From Uranotaenia lowii (lineage: Eukaryota; Arthropoda; Insecta; Diptera; Culicidae): 64,000 nucleotides of DNA. Positions 36,101 through 43,916 of this stretch are shown here, one piece after another. The notes beneath the pieces are model-generated. The model had not been told where the DNA came from. It did not search any database and worked only from the letters and a program-made list of their open reading frames with translations. The translations under genes and the position numbers were made by a program. The DNA lies in contig NC_073691.1 in NCBI RefSeq assembly GCF_029784155.1, positions 20,612,006 through 20,676,005 on the forward strand, written 5' to 3'. Position 1 is the stretch's first letter. Every line of letters starts with the position of its first letter.

Positions 36101-39100
36101 CCGCCAATATTTAACACTTTTCCGAATCGCATCGAAGCCATTTTCCTCTGTATTAAAACTGATGATTGGAGCTACAGATCTGATCTTTTTTTCCACGCAT
36201 TTAAGCAATCATTCAATCACAACCAAAGTTTATTCACATCAGAACATTTTTCACTTTTTGGTCCGTTTTTTCTGGGATACTTACCGAATGGGGTCGCCAT
36301 AACCAAACTCGTCGCCAAAATGTAATGTTCTGCTAGGTATTCCGGAGTAGCAAAGGACAAGTAAAACACGCCTAGTCTGGTTGCCAGTCAAAGTACGAAT
36401 AATCTTTTATTAGAGAACCTACATCTAACACATACATCTACGACTTACGACTTTGGTAGTACAGTCCAAGGTGTGTATATTTAATAGGTGTTACATTCAA
36501 TGAGTCCAAGATACTACAAGCCGATGTTCGCGAGTTCGAGCCCAAGAGTAAACATCGAACACAGTTGTACCGGATAGTTTCTCAATAACGATCCGCCAAC
36601 TGTTACGTTGATAAAGTCGCGAATGCCATAAAGATGGTAAAACGACTATAATCGAAACAAAAAAAAAACCTTTTAAGATCAAGTAATTTTCCGTGCATTT
36701 TATTTGCAAAGTTGAAATTACTCGTATTTAATCAAAATCTTTATTTTCAATAATTTTTTTTAATGCACAAATTTATCAATACTCCCAAATCTCTGAAAAA
36801 TAATAACCAATATGATTTTTGTTGCCTTAAACCATCAGAAATTGATTAAAATTTCAAACAAATGATTGAAAGTTCATTAGTTTGGTTCAGATTAATTAAA
36901 GTTATATTTTGGATTTACAAACAAATTTCTTGAACCACAATTCACAATTAGAAATGAATTTAAGAATTGATAAAACAAAACGATATTTTTAAACTGTGAC
37001 CCAAAGGTGGGTCTTGACTCAAACATTCAGTCAGCGAAACTTTTTTTGTAGAGAAATGAATCCAACTTAGATGAAATTTCAGGGACTAGATAAGGGAAAA
37101 TTGATGTTGAAAAACATGCGAAAAAAAATTTGCCTTGTCTCCCGGTGAGACTTGAACCCACATCTTGCGCCTCTCCGGGGCCCATGTATTAACATTCTAC
37201 TACAGGAGACCAACCTGGCGTATGAATATTATACTGGTTGAGTGTCGATGTCTATCGGAATGAAGGGAATAGTTCTCCCATGTGATCATAATCATTTTTC
37301 CTGGTCTATTTCTATTCCCATCTTTTCATCTTACGGTAGTTGGACTCAAATTTGCATATTTTAAGCACGGCAAGATTTACATTGCCTTCTCATATACTGC
37401 ACGGGTTGTCAGTTATGATGAGAAATGATGCGTTTGCCGTATTTGGATATCCAACCAAATTCGGTGTTTGGCACCGCCTTATTTTCTATTTTTAAACTGT
37501 GACCCAAAGGTGGGTCTTGACTCAAACATTCAGTCAGCGAAACTTTTTTTGTAGAGAAATGAATCCAACTTAGATGAAATTTCAGGGACTAGATAAGGGA
37601 AAATTGATGTTGAAAAACATGCGAAAAAAATTCGCCTTGTCTCCCGGTGAGACTTGAACCCACATCTTGCGCCTCTCCGGGGCCCATGTATTAACATTCT
37701 ACTACAGGAGACCAACCTGGCGTATGAATATTATACTGGTTGAGTGTCGATGTCTATCGGAATGAAGGGAATAGTTCTCCCATGTGATCATAATCATTTT
37801 TCCTGGTCTATTTCTATTCCCATCTTTTCATCTTACGGTAGTTGGACTCAAATTTGGATATTTTAAGCACGGCAAGATTTGCATTGCCTTCTCATATACT
37901 GCACGGGTTGTCAGTTATGATGAGAAATGATGCGTTTGCCGTATTTGGATATCCAACCAAATTCGGTGTTTGGCACCGCCTTATTTTCTATTTTTAAACT
38001 GTGACCCAAAGGTGGGTCTTGACTCAAACATTCAGTCAGCGAAACTTTTTTTTTTTTTTTTTTGTAGAGAAATGAATCCAACTTAGATGAATCATTTCTC
38101 ATCATAACTGACAACCCGTGCAGTATATGAGAAGGCAATGCAAATCTTGCCGTGCTTAAAATATCCAAATTTGAGTCCAACTACCGTAAGATGAAAAGAT
38201 GGGAATAGAAATAGACCAGGAAAAATGATTATGATCACATGGGAGAACTATTCCCTTCATTCCGATAGACATCGACACTCAACCAGTATAATATTCATAC
38301 GCCAGGTTGGTCTCCTGTAGTAGAATGTTAATACATGGGCCCCGGAGAGGCGCAAGATGTGGGTTCAAGTCTCACCGGGAGACAAGGCGAATTTTTTTCG
38401 CATGTTTTTCAACATCAATTTTCCCTTATCTAGTCCCTGAAATTTCATCTAAGTTGGATTCATTTCTCTACAAAAAAACAAAACGATATTTTCGAATAAA
38501 TATTCTGAAAAAAAATTAAGAACAAAAAACAATATCAGTTTTATTAAATCAGTTTCAAGTTCATAACGACTATTGAACAATGACATTTTTTTTAACCAGA
38601 GATTCCTTAAGGAGCTCATTTTGGTGTACCAATACTGAAATCACCTTTTATCAACATTTTCTCGCATGGAAAATGATAGATTCGCAGATTGAAGTTATAT
38701 CAAAGAATATCGAAGTTTAAGTTTAAGTTTCGGTAAAAAAAAGTTTAAATTGCTTCTCTTGTTTTGGAATTTCAAAGAGTTTTCCTTTAGAGAAGGGGCA
38801 GTGTAACCAAATCCTACCTCCCCCATCACTCTTTCAAAAAGGACCGCGCCTGATCTAAATACTACTGAACTGTTGTGATGAAATCGGATTCACTATCTAC
38901 AATTTTCATTCTAGATCTTATTCAGATCTTCTGAACCTTCAAACTTGGAACTTTGAATCCGCTTGGTGAATTCTTTTTTAAAATATTGTCGTGTCTGAGC
39001 TTTTCCGTTAACGAGAGAGTCGATCTAAGATCGTTCGCGAGTGACCCGACTTCGAATGTCATATACAAAGAATAAACAAGTCAGTCGAAGCTGGACTATC

Positions 39101-39904
39101 GAGCTGAAAAGTTAACTATAACTCGTGCGTTTTATTTCCCCTATCGCAGGAAGCCCCAGACACATTAAATATGAGATAAGAAATTTAATTCCAAAGTTTA
39201 TTATAGCTCTAGCAAATAAACCACATTTTTTAATTTAAATTTTCAATTTCCTGGATAATGCCTCGAGTAATTTTCTTTCATTTTTATTTCTTCCAGTGTC
39301 TTCGCATGCGCCTCTTCACCACCGGCCGCGTCATCGAAATCGGCACAATCGGTCTACGACTTCACGGCCACCGACATCGACGGAAACGCCGTTTCTCTGG
39401 ACAAATACAAGGGCCACGTGCTCCTGATCGTCAACGTGGCCTCCAACTGTGGCTACACCGAGAAGCATTACGCCGAAATGAACGAACTGTACAAGGAATA
39501 TGCCGATTCTCAGGGTTTGTTTTCTATTTTCTTTGAAAGGAAAAACAAATTAAATTTTGTTTTTGTTTTTTACAGGACTTCGCATCCTGGCCTTCCCGAG
39601 TGATCAGTTCCACCAGGAGCCGGGAACCAATGCCGAAATCAAGAAGTTTGCCCGGGAAACGAAGGGAGCCAAGTACGACCTGTTTGCCAAAATCTACGTC
39701 AACGGAGACGAAACTCATCCGTTGTGGCGCTTCCTGAAGGATCGCCAAGGTGGAACCCTGGTCGATGCCATCAAGTGGAACTTCACCAAGTTCATCGTCG
39801 ATAAAAATGGCCAACCGGTCGAACGTCATGGACCGCAAACTAGCCCGTTGGAGTTGCGCAAAAATCTGGAGAAATACTTCGCCCAGCAACCGTCTTCGGC
39901 TTAG
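26872..39904 (+). CDS. glutathione peroxidase gene (PHGPx/GPx4-like), three coding exons
   Basis: Coding exons are 27002-27123, 39297-39514 and 39576-39904. Joined, they keep frame and give 222 residues. The enzyme reduces hydroperoxides, including lipid hydroperoxides, with glutathione or thioredoxin. All four catalytic positions are present: Cys92 in NVASNCGYT (an ordinary TGT, not a selenocysteine TGA), Gln124 in FPSDQF, and Trp181-Asn182 in KWNFTKF. The usual NVAS, EPG and VNG...PLW blocks are in order. Residues 1-45 are basic and hydrophobic without acids (MFLLKLLTAARQPVKG...), like a mitochondrial presequence or membrane anchor. The only other cysteine is Cys45; FPC is FPS here and the helix that holds a resolving cysteine in insect and plant thioredoxin-type GPx has none. 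Intron 1 (12.2 kb) hosts the mariner, gypsy, SINE and tRNA-like arrays. Family call is firm; localisation is inferred. Confidence 0.93.
27375..28676 (+). mobile_element. ITmDD37E-type mariner/Tc1 element, inactive
   Basis: About 1.3 kb, bounded by inverted repeats: left AAAGGTGATACGGTCAAAA, right its inverse TTTTGACCGTATCAACCTTT (one-base length difference), next to TA. It carries one transposase relic. It lies in intron 1 of the GPx gene in the sense direction. Confidence 0.88.
27530..28546 (+). pseudogene. ITmDD37E transposase, stop codon and frameshifts
   Basis: The ATG at 27530 is followed by a TAA at 27560. The frame then runs with a paired helix-turn-helix region (SKSLKVAKST-like, then NLSLRDAANKLGVSSTTVHRAKK). 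The first catalytic Asp is in CVLMDDETYAKAD, the second in FLPDLASCHYG and the third acid in ELRPIEKYWA. Spacing from the second D to the final E of PIE is 37 residues, the DD37E signature described in mosquitoes. One-base deletions break the frame near 28100, 28320 and about 28410, and the tail ends GFGKAEA with TAA at 28544-28546. It is non-functional but little diverged otherwise. Confidence 0.9.
28677..29560. repeat. GATCGAT-rich repeat, possible MITE
   Basis: GATCGAT or ATCGAT occurs many times between 28990 and 29525. TCCTAACTAGGATTG near 28967 and TTGTCCTAACAATTG near 29535 look like loosely inverted ends. No ORF with coding character. Assignment is tentative. Confidence 0.3.
29561..31001. 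other. non-coding intronic stretch (GPx intron 1)
   Basis: Very AT-rich with poly-A/T runs. No exon, element end or RNA gene recognised. Confidence 0.5.
31071..31268 (-). repeat. gypsy 3' LTR
   Basis: 198 bp, preceded in element orientation by an A/G-rich run (AAAAATAAAGTGAA) that is the candidate polypurine tract. It is a weak tract. Confidence 0.93.
31319..36300 (-). CDS. gypsy gag-pol, three exons, 1355 codons
   Basis: Minus-strand exons 36300-36285, 35516-33835 and 33688-31319 join in frame. The first exon is only 16 nt (ATG, MATPF plus one base). Exon 2 holds Gag: a capsid-like region with REXGESIDSF-type motifs, then two zinc knuckles (CHRCGYFGH-x6-C and CKKCGGKDHFWQKC, about residues 235-270). 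It continues with protease near residue 343, where the active-site triad reads DSE instead of the usual D(S/T)G, and the first half of RT to KNAFHQ. Exon 3 resumes at VEIS: RT with FIDD (about 621), RNase H (VADAS, TDHKP), the integrase zinc finger (H-x-H...C-x2-C, about 983-1020), and the integrase core D/D/E near 1046, 1100 and 1135. Without splicing the frame stops 2 codons after HQ. The recent insertion is otherwise uninterrupted; the altered protease suggests this copy may be inactive. Confidence 0.85.
33689..33834 (-). other. candidate intron 2 of gypsy gag-pol (146 bp)
   Basis: The exon-intron boundary reads CAG|GTAGGT and the acceptor TTTGTCTTTTAG|GTTG. Removal is phase 0 and restores the conserved RT sequence FHQ-VEIS...TTFITRKG without gain or loss of a residue. 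The intron itself is AT-rich and contains a stop shortly after the donor. Confidence 0.8.
35517..36284 (-). other. candidate intron 1 of gypsy gag-pol (768 bp)
   Basis: The donor is TTCG|GTAAGTAT right after a short ATG exon, and the acceptor TTTTATTTTCAG|AA before the Gag ATG. Splicing is phase 1 and joins MATPF to the Gag frame. Gag could alternatively start at its own ATG (35514), making the first exon only a leader. Confidence 0.6.
35907..36210 (-). repeat. cluster of TGCTTAAATGCG motifs in the gypsy leader/intron
   Basis: On the + strand the word GCATTTAAGCA (or close variants such as GCATTGAAGCG, GCATCGAAGCC and ACATTTAAACA) occurs about ten times, mostly at ~20-bp spacing between 35950 and 36095. 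The position, between the 5' LTR and gag, is where Drosophila gypsy carries its Su(Hw) insulator repeats, but the motif differs. It may be a protein-binding array. Confidence 0.7.
36321..36518 (-). repeat. gypsy 5' LTR
   Basis: 198 bp, first in element orientation, starting TGTAGTATCTTGG and ending GAACATTACA. Identical by eye to 31071-31268. Confidence 0.95.
37137..37210 (-). repeat. tRNA-like segment, copy 1
   Basis: 74 nt on the minus strand: GTCTCCT pairs with GGGAGAC as a 7-bp acceptor-like stem, and GTGGGTTCAAGTCTCAC forms a T-arm with a B-box-like GGTTCAAGTC. The anticodon arm is poor, so a SINE head or tRNA pseudogene is likelier than a working tRNA. Confidence 0.55.
37639..37712 (-). 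repeat. tRNA-like segment, copy 2
   Basis: The same 74 nt as copy 1, 502 bp further on, in the second tandem unit. Confidence 0.55.
38310..38383 (+). repeat. tRNA-like segment, copy 3 (inverted unit)
   Basis: The same 74 nt in the opposite orientation, within the inverted partial unit. Confidence 0.55.
38493..38986. other. non-coding intronic stretch (GPx intron 1)
   Basis: AT-rich, no recognisable feature. Confidence 0.5.
38987..39164 (+). mobile_element. candidate solo LTR, 178 bp
   Basis: It begins TGTCGTGTCTGAG and ends CCCCAGACACA (TG...CA with partly inverted ends). It is more GC-rich than its flanks and contains AATAAACAAG, a usual LTR poly-A signal, about 90 bp before the end. No exact target duplication is visible, so this stays a candidate. 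It lies 132 bp upstream of GPx exon 2. Confidence 0.4.
39297..39514 (+). CDS. GPx exon 2 (catalytic cysteine)
   Basis: The acceptor TTTTATTTCTTCCAG ends at 39296. The exon encodes Val42 to the first base of Gly114, including SVYDF, the start of the GPx fold, and the NVASNCGYT active site. The donor is AGG|GTTTGT after 39514. Confidence 0.93.
39576..39904 (+). CDS. GPx exon 3 (C-terminal half, stop TAG)
   Basis: After a 61-bp intron with acceptor TTTTTTACAG, the exon encodes the rest of the fold: LRILAFPSDQFHQEPG, VNGDETHPLW and AIKWNFTKF, ending QQPSSA. The stop codon is at 39902-39904. Confidence 0.95.
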
Positions 39905-39997
39905 ATTTTTGAACCGCGGATCTTCGTGTGACACTTGTGTAAAATGACCATTGAACGCATCTAATGTTTTGACATTGTTTTAATATTAGGTGGTATG

Positions 39998-40003
39998 AAT
40001 AAA
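39998..40003 (+). terminator. GPx polyadenylation signal
   Basis: A canonical AATAAA lies 94 bp after the stop codon, followed by A-rich sequence. Confidence 0.7.
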
Positions 40004-40569
40004 AAAATAGCAATTGCTTCGATAGCTTTTACTCTGCTCGAACTTTTGAATGGCAACATTTGAAAGCATTTGCTCAGCTAGATATGAAAAAGCTGAGTAA
40101 AACATTTACTTTCAACCTGCTCCGGATTAAAAATATGCATGCCATTCGAAGATATTGACTAACAAAACTGCTCGAAAATAGCAAAAGCAATTACTAGAGC
40201 TTTATTCATATCAGCCATTGTTAAGCTTTCAAACAACCGCAAAATGGGGGTTCAATAATCGGAATGTTTATTTTGTCACTTTAGCTTTTAATTTTTAAAA
40301 ATCTGTTTAAACTTAATAGGGACAAAAAATAAGCATTTTATATCCGATTCAAAGAGCTGATTCCACAAATCTAGGGAATGAATCATCCCAGAGGATGAAA
40401 ATCCCGTACAAAAAAAAACTGATTCCACAAAATTCCTCATGGAAATTCGATTTCTCACACGAATAATCTATCGAACAAATCTTTTTAGAAATACAGAATC
40501 AGAACAAATTTTAATATAAAAACAACACTCTGAGAGATGAATCATCCTTCGGGATGAAAATCCAAGAAA
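40004..40569. other. intergenic stretch with a repeated GATGAATCATCC motif
   Basis: GAATGAATCATCC...GGATGAAAATCC occurs at 40374-40405 and again at 40533-40564, and a third copy sits in msl-2 intron 3 (59161-59195). No gene seen. Confidence 0.5.
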
Positions 40570-40978
40570 AAAAATTTAAATAATACTAAGTAAAATTCAA
40601 ATATTTTGAAATCTCGTGGATATTTTGAGATATATTTTCACGAAAAAGTGTCTAAAGATTTTAAGAAATTGACGCACGGTGTTTTAAACGATATTCAAAT
40701 GTATGTGTGAAATATTGATTAAAGTATGCAAAACAAAATTAATTACTTATGTTTCTTTTAAAATCGCTATTTGCTATTATTCCACTGATCATAATTATTC
40801 CTTCAGATTTAGAAATTCTTTCAAATATAAAATTATTTTTCAATTTTTTAGGACCGTAACTTTTATAAGACTCAAAATATCGGCTTAAAACCTGTTCAGT
40901 TGTGTTATTCGAATAAAAATTAAATTATTTAATTAAATCAACAATTGCTTTTCTCATTTTGAATCATGCATTAAAGGG
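40570..40978. mobile_element. piggyBac-like MITE, left-truncated copy
   Basis: Similar throughout to the complete element at 42470-42996 and ending in the same ATGCATTAAAGGG terminus, but the left terminus is missing. The sequence after it reads TTAT, a decayed TTAA. Confidence 0.65.
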
Positions 40979-41284
40979 TTATTTTTACATTTTACCCACA
41001 GCTCCTAGACACATACACATCTATGAAGGTTGCGGGAAAATATTTTACTTATTATAAATCACTCCCCATTTTACGGTTAAAAAAATTAAAAAAGGTTAAA
41101 ATGAAACAAAAATATAAGATTGTTTAGCATAAACTGCCTCTTTATTCGAAACCGAAAGCCCCTTATTTAAAAATCGTAAGTGTAAATATGTGAAAAAGAT
41201 ACTTCTAATACAACGCTTAGAACGGTAAGAAAACACACTAAAATCTCGAAATCTGGTCCAAATCGTGACAACAACAAAAATAAA

Positions 41285-42328
41285 CCCAAGCAACCAGAAT
41301 TCCCTTAAAAAGGTTCCATAGAAGCTTAATCAGCTCTCGTTTGTGTCTGAAGAGAATGCTAATCAGCCCAAAATTTAAGTTCTTAAAGCTACTTTCAAGT
41401 TCGTTTAGGGGGCTGTAGAGAACGCTATTCAGCTTCTAAGAGAATGTCAAGAAACTTCTACGCGCCGAAAAAAAAATCCAATTGACAGATTGCTCTGACA
41501 ACCACATGTCAGATTGCTAGGTTGCCGGTCTATCATGGTCTATCTCATTGATTTTAATTATATTGTTTTGATTACAAAAGCTGCTTACACGCCTAGAGAA
41601 TTGAACCGCTGCTCTCTAGGTTGCAATGAAACTCACCAGCCTCTCGACCAATCCAGCAATAACTAATTGCCACTGTAATGATTAGTATTTAAACTTAATG
41701 TCATTTGAGATGATTGAGTGGGTTGGTCAATAGAAGGTACCTTATTTCGTTCAAAGGACTTTCAGTACACAATATAAATCATAACAAAAATTCGCATCAT
41801 CAAAAATTTATTCGAATATCTTATTTAACATTTATAAGAAAAATTCGAAAAAATCTTGAATTCCATTTGTAAATATCAGTACAGATATAAACAAAACAAA
41901 TACCATGACAAGAAATTGACCGACATTTTTGACATGTCGCTTAGAATTCCCATATAGGTTCTTTAAAACACCTTCAAGTATCTTAATGGTGCGCTTTAGA
42001 ATTTTACGCGAACGTTATCGACCTTCTTGAAAGACATTTTTGACATGTCGCTTAGATTTCCCATATAGGTTCTTTAAAACGCCTTCAAGTATCTTAATGG
42101 TGCGTTTTGGAATGTAACGCGAACGTTATCGACCTTCTTGAAAGAAGTTCCATTAAAAGCGCTTAGAAGTTCCGTTATCGATAGTTTAACCTTTCAAAGG
42201 GCGATGGAAGTTCCTGAGTAACTTTTACGCGACAAGAGTCACCTGAGGTTCCCGTAATACATTTTTTCAGCCAAATGTGAACTTCGGAGTTCGGAGTTAA
42301 GTAAAAACGCGACTTTTGGTTGCTTGGG
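41285..42328. mobile_element. MITE with CCCAAGCAACCA inverted ends, 1044 bp
   Basis: CCCAAGCAACCA at 41285-41296 faces TGGTTGCTTGGG at 42317-42328. Inside is a 111-bp direct duplication (41931-42145). Near 41592-41654 a minus-strand stretch has tRNA-like GGTCGAGAGGC and GCGGTTCAATTC blocks, possibly an inserted SINE. No transposase. Target duplication not clear. Confidence 0.65.
41931..42145. repeat. 111-bp direct duplication
   Basis: Units starting GACATGTCGCTTAGA at 41931 and 42042, running to GACCTTCTTGAAAGA, nearly identical. They lie within the MITE at 41285-42328. Confidence 0.85.
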
Positions 42329-42469
42329 AAGTTCTCTTTTGATTTTTAAACGTCGAGGTGCCAAAAACCAAAATTTACCTATTTTTGCAAAACCGACATT
42401 CTTGTTCATTGTGCCAACTTTCAACTTTGTCTTTTTTTCGTTTTTGTTATTATTATTTTTTTTATTTAA

Positions 42470-42996
42470 CCCTTTAATGCATAGTGTTGTTTTAAAACAA
42501 CACTAATCAAAATCCAAATATCTCGAAAACGCGTGAAAATTTTTGAGTGATGTATTCACAAAAAATATTTTAGAGGTTAAAAGAAATCAGTCCATGGTAT
42601 TTTTATTACGAAATTCTAATGTATGTGTGAGATACGAACAAAGTAAGCGGAAAAATTGCAAGAATCATATTTATTTATTTTTTTGAAAAAAGTTGTTTTT
42701 GGAAAATCGTTGTTATTTCTTCAGATTTGCAAATTCTAAAAAAAAATTTAATCTCAATCAATCAGAAACACCTTCCTGCACCCAATTGTCAAGGCTTGAA
42801 AGAAATTGGCAAAATCGTATTGTAATTAATTAAGAATTTCAAAAAATTATTTTTCAACTTTGATTGGCCATAGCTTTTAAAATACTCAAAATAACGACTT
42901 CAAACCTGTTGTGTTGGGTTATTCGAATTAAAATGTTATTATTTCAATGAACCAATAGCTGATATTCTCATTTGAAAAAAGTCATGCATTAAAGGG
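42470..42996. mobile_element. piggyBac-like MITE, 527 bp, TTAA target site
   Basis: CCCTTTAATGCAT at the left and ATGCATTAAAGGG at the right are exact inverted ends, flanked on both sides by TTAA (42466-42469 and 42997-43000). TTAA duplication and a CCC start are the hallmarks of piggyBac. It has no coding capacity. Confidence 0.88.
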
Positions 42997-43000
42997 TTAA

Positions 43001-43637
43001 ATTTATGCTGTTTTACAGATATCATTTTGTGCCGTTTTTGTGGCATTTTTGTATCTATTTCTGTTCCATTTTTGGTTTAACTCAAAGTCACTCTTGAGTC
43101 ATTTTTTTAGTCATTTTTGTATGATTTTCTATTTTTATTATTTTTTTTTTTTTGCGTTAGCCTTGTATTATTTTCTGTATCATTGATGTATTATCACAGA
43201 GAACAGACATACAAGCTAGCCCACGAAACTTGTGTAAAATTTCCAACGATAATTTTGAACAATTTTTTTGTTTTTTGGCTGGGTCTTTTCGAAAACTGAC
43301 CACCTGAAAATTTGATTTGTAACTTTCGAACGGCGCAATAAATGGCACTATTTCAAGTCAATTTCTAACGTATTTTTTTAATGTCAGCATTTGAAATTTT
43401 ACACACTTTTTGGAAGATTTTTTGTTCGAGCTTGTACGTCTATTCTCTGTGGTATTATTTCGGAAATAATTTTGTGTAATTTTATATCACTTTTGTACCA
43501 TTTTAAAATAATGTTATGTATCATTTAAGTATCTTTTTATGATTTTCTGTATCACTTTTGTGTCATTTTACAACTATTCATTTTTTAATTTCGTTGCATT
43601 TTCGAAGAAGAATGTTAACAGTTAAAAAATATGATTG
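43001..43637. other. degenerate TTTTTGTATC/TTTTTGTGTC-rich stretch
   Basis: Loose repetition of ATTTTTGTATC-like words precedes the pure array further right. No gene. Confidence 0.5.
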
Positions 43638-43796
43638 AAAAATGATACAAAAATTACAGAAGAAGGACTCAAAAATTATTCAAAAGTGATACAAAAATGA
43701 TACAGAAAATGGATTAAACAACCATTTTCTGTATCATTTTTGTATCACTTTTGAATAATTTTTGAGTCCTTCTTGTGTAATTTTTGTATCATTTTT
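43638..43796. repeat. palindrome with 75-bp arms and a 9-nt loop
   Basis: 43638-43712 is the reverse complement of 43722-43796 with a single mismatch; the loop is ATTAAACAA. The arms are made of the ATGATACAAAAAT-type words of the neighbouring low-complexity region. Confidence 0.95.
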
Positions 43797-43916
43797 TTAC
43801 CATATTATAACTTTTAACACTTCTAAAATGCTTTTGAATTGTACTTTTCATCATTTTATGGTTATTTTTGTATGAAATACAACAATTTTAAAAAAATTGG
43901 TAATTTGTGTATTTTT

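Larger units (their letters stand above)
31071..36518 (-). mobile_element. Ty3/gypsy LTR retrotransposon, full length, 5448 bp
   Basis: Two 198-bp LTRs (31071-31268 and 36321-36518) look identical base for base on reading. They have TG...CA ends and are flanked by the 5-bp duplication AGCCG (31066-31070 and 36519-36523) inside a SINE. On the minus strand the order is LTR, a leader starting TTTTGGCGACGAG (candidate primer-binding site, tRNA not assigned), a two-intron gag-pol frame, then LTR. There is no env. Domain order PR-RT-RNaseH-IN is that of Ty3/gypsy (Metaviridae). Identical LTRs mean a recent insertion. Sub-clade (Mag-, CsRn1- or other) is not determined. Confidence 0.95.
31015..36667 (+). 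mobile_element. tRNA-derived SINE split by the gypsy insertion
   Basis: The SINE starts at 31015 (TCGGGCTTGTGATATAGCTC), is cut at 31070, and resumes at 36524 with the B-box-like GAGTTCGAGCCC. It ends in an A-run at 36667. A 13-bp direct repeat ACCTTTTAAGATC flanks the whole (31002-31014 and 36668-36680), so the SINE was complete, with its own target duplication, before the LTR element entered it. It is the same family as 9810-9988. Confidence 0.88.
36972..38492. repeat. tandem plus inverted array of a ~503-bp tRNA-like-containing repeat
   Basis: Two full direct copies (36991-37493 and 37494-37995), the start of a third (37996-38087), then an inverted partial copy (38088 to about 38474). The whole is bounded by the 18-bp direct repeat AAAACAAAACGATATTTT (36972-36989 and 38475-38492). 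Each complete copy contains a 74-nt tRNA-like segment. The two direct copies differ at only a few positions. The single target duplication implies the array arrived in one event or grew after insertion. Confidence 0.88.

Noticed and set aside
31071..36518. An env gene making this an errantivirus
   Set aside because: The integrase frame ends at 31319, about 50 bp before the 3' LTR, and no third ORF exists.
37137..38383. Three functional tRNA genes
   Set aside because: Acceptor and T-arm pair, but the anticodon arm does not form a proper 5-bp stem with a 7-nt loop, and the copies sit inside a dispersed repeat. A tRNA-derived SINE head is the better reading.
38987..39164. Calling the 178-bp block a certain solo LTR
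   Set aside because: No exact target duplication could be found, so it is kept only as a low-confidence candidate.
39297..39514. Selenocysteine glutathione peroxidase
   Set aside because: The active-site codon is TGT (Cys), not TGA. I therefore did not look for a SECIS element as support.
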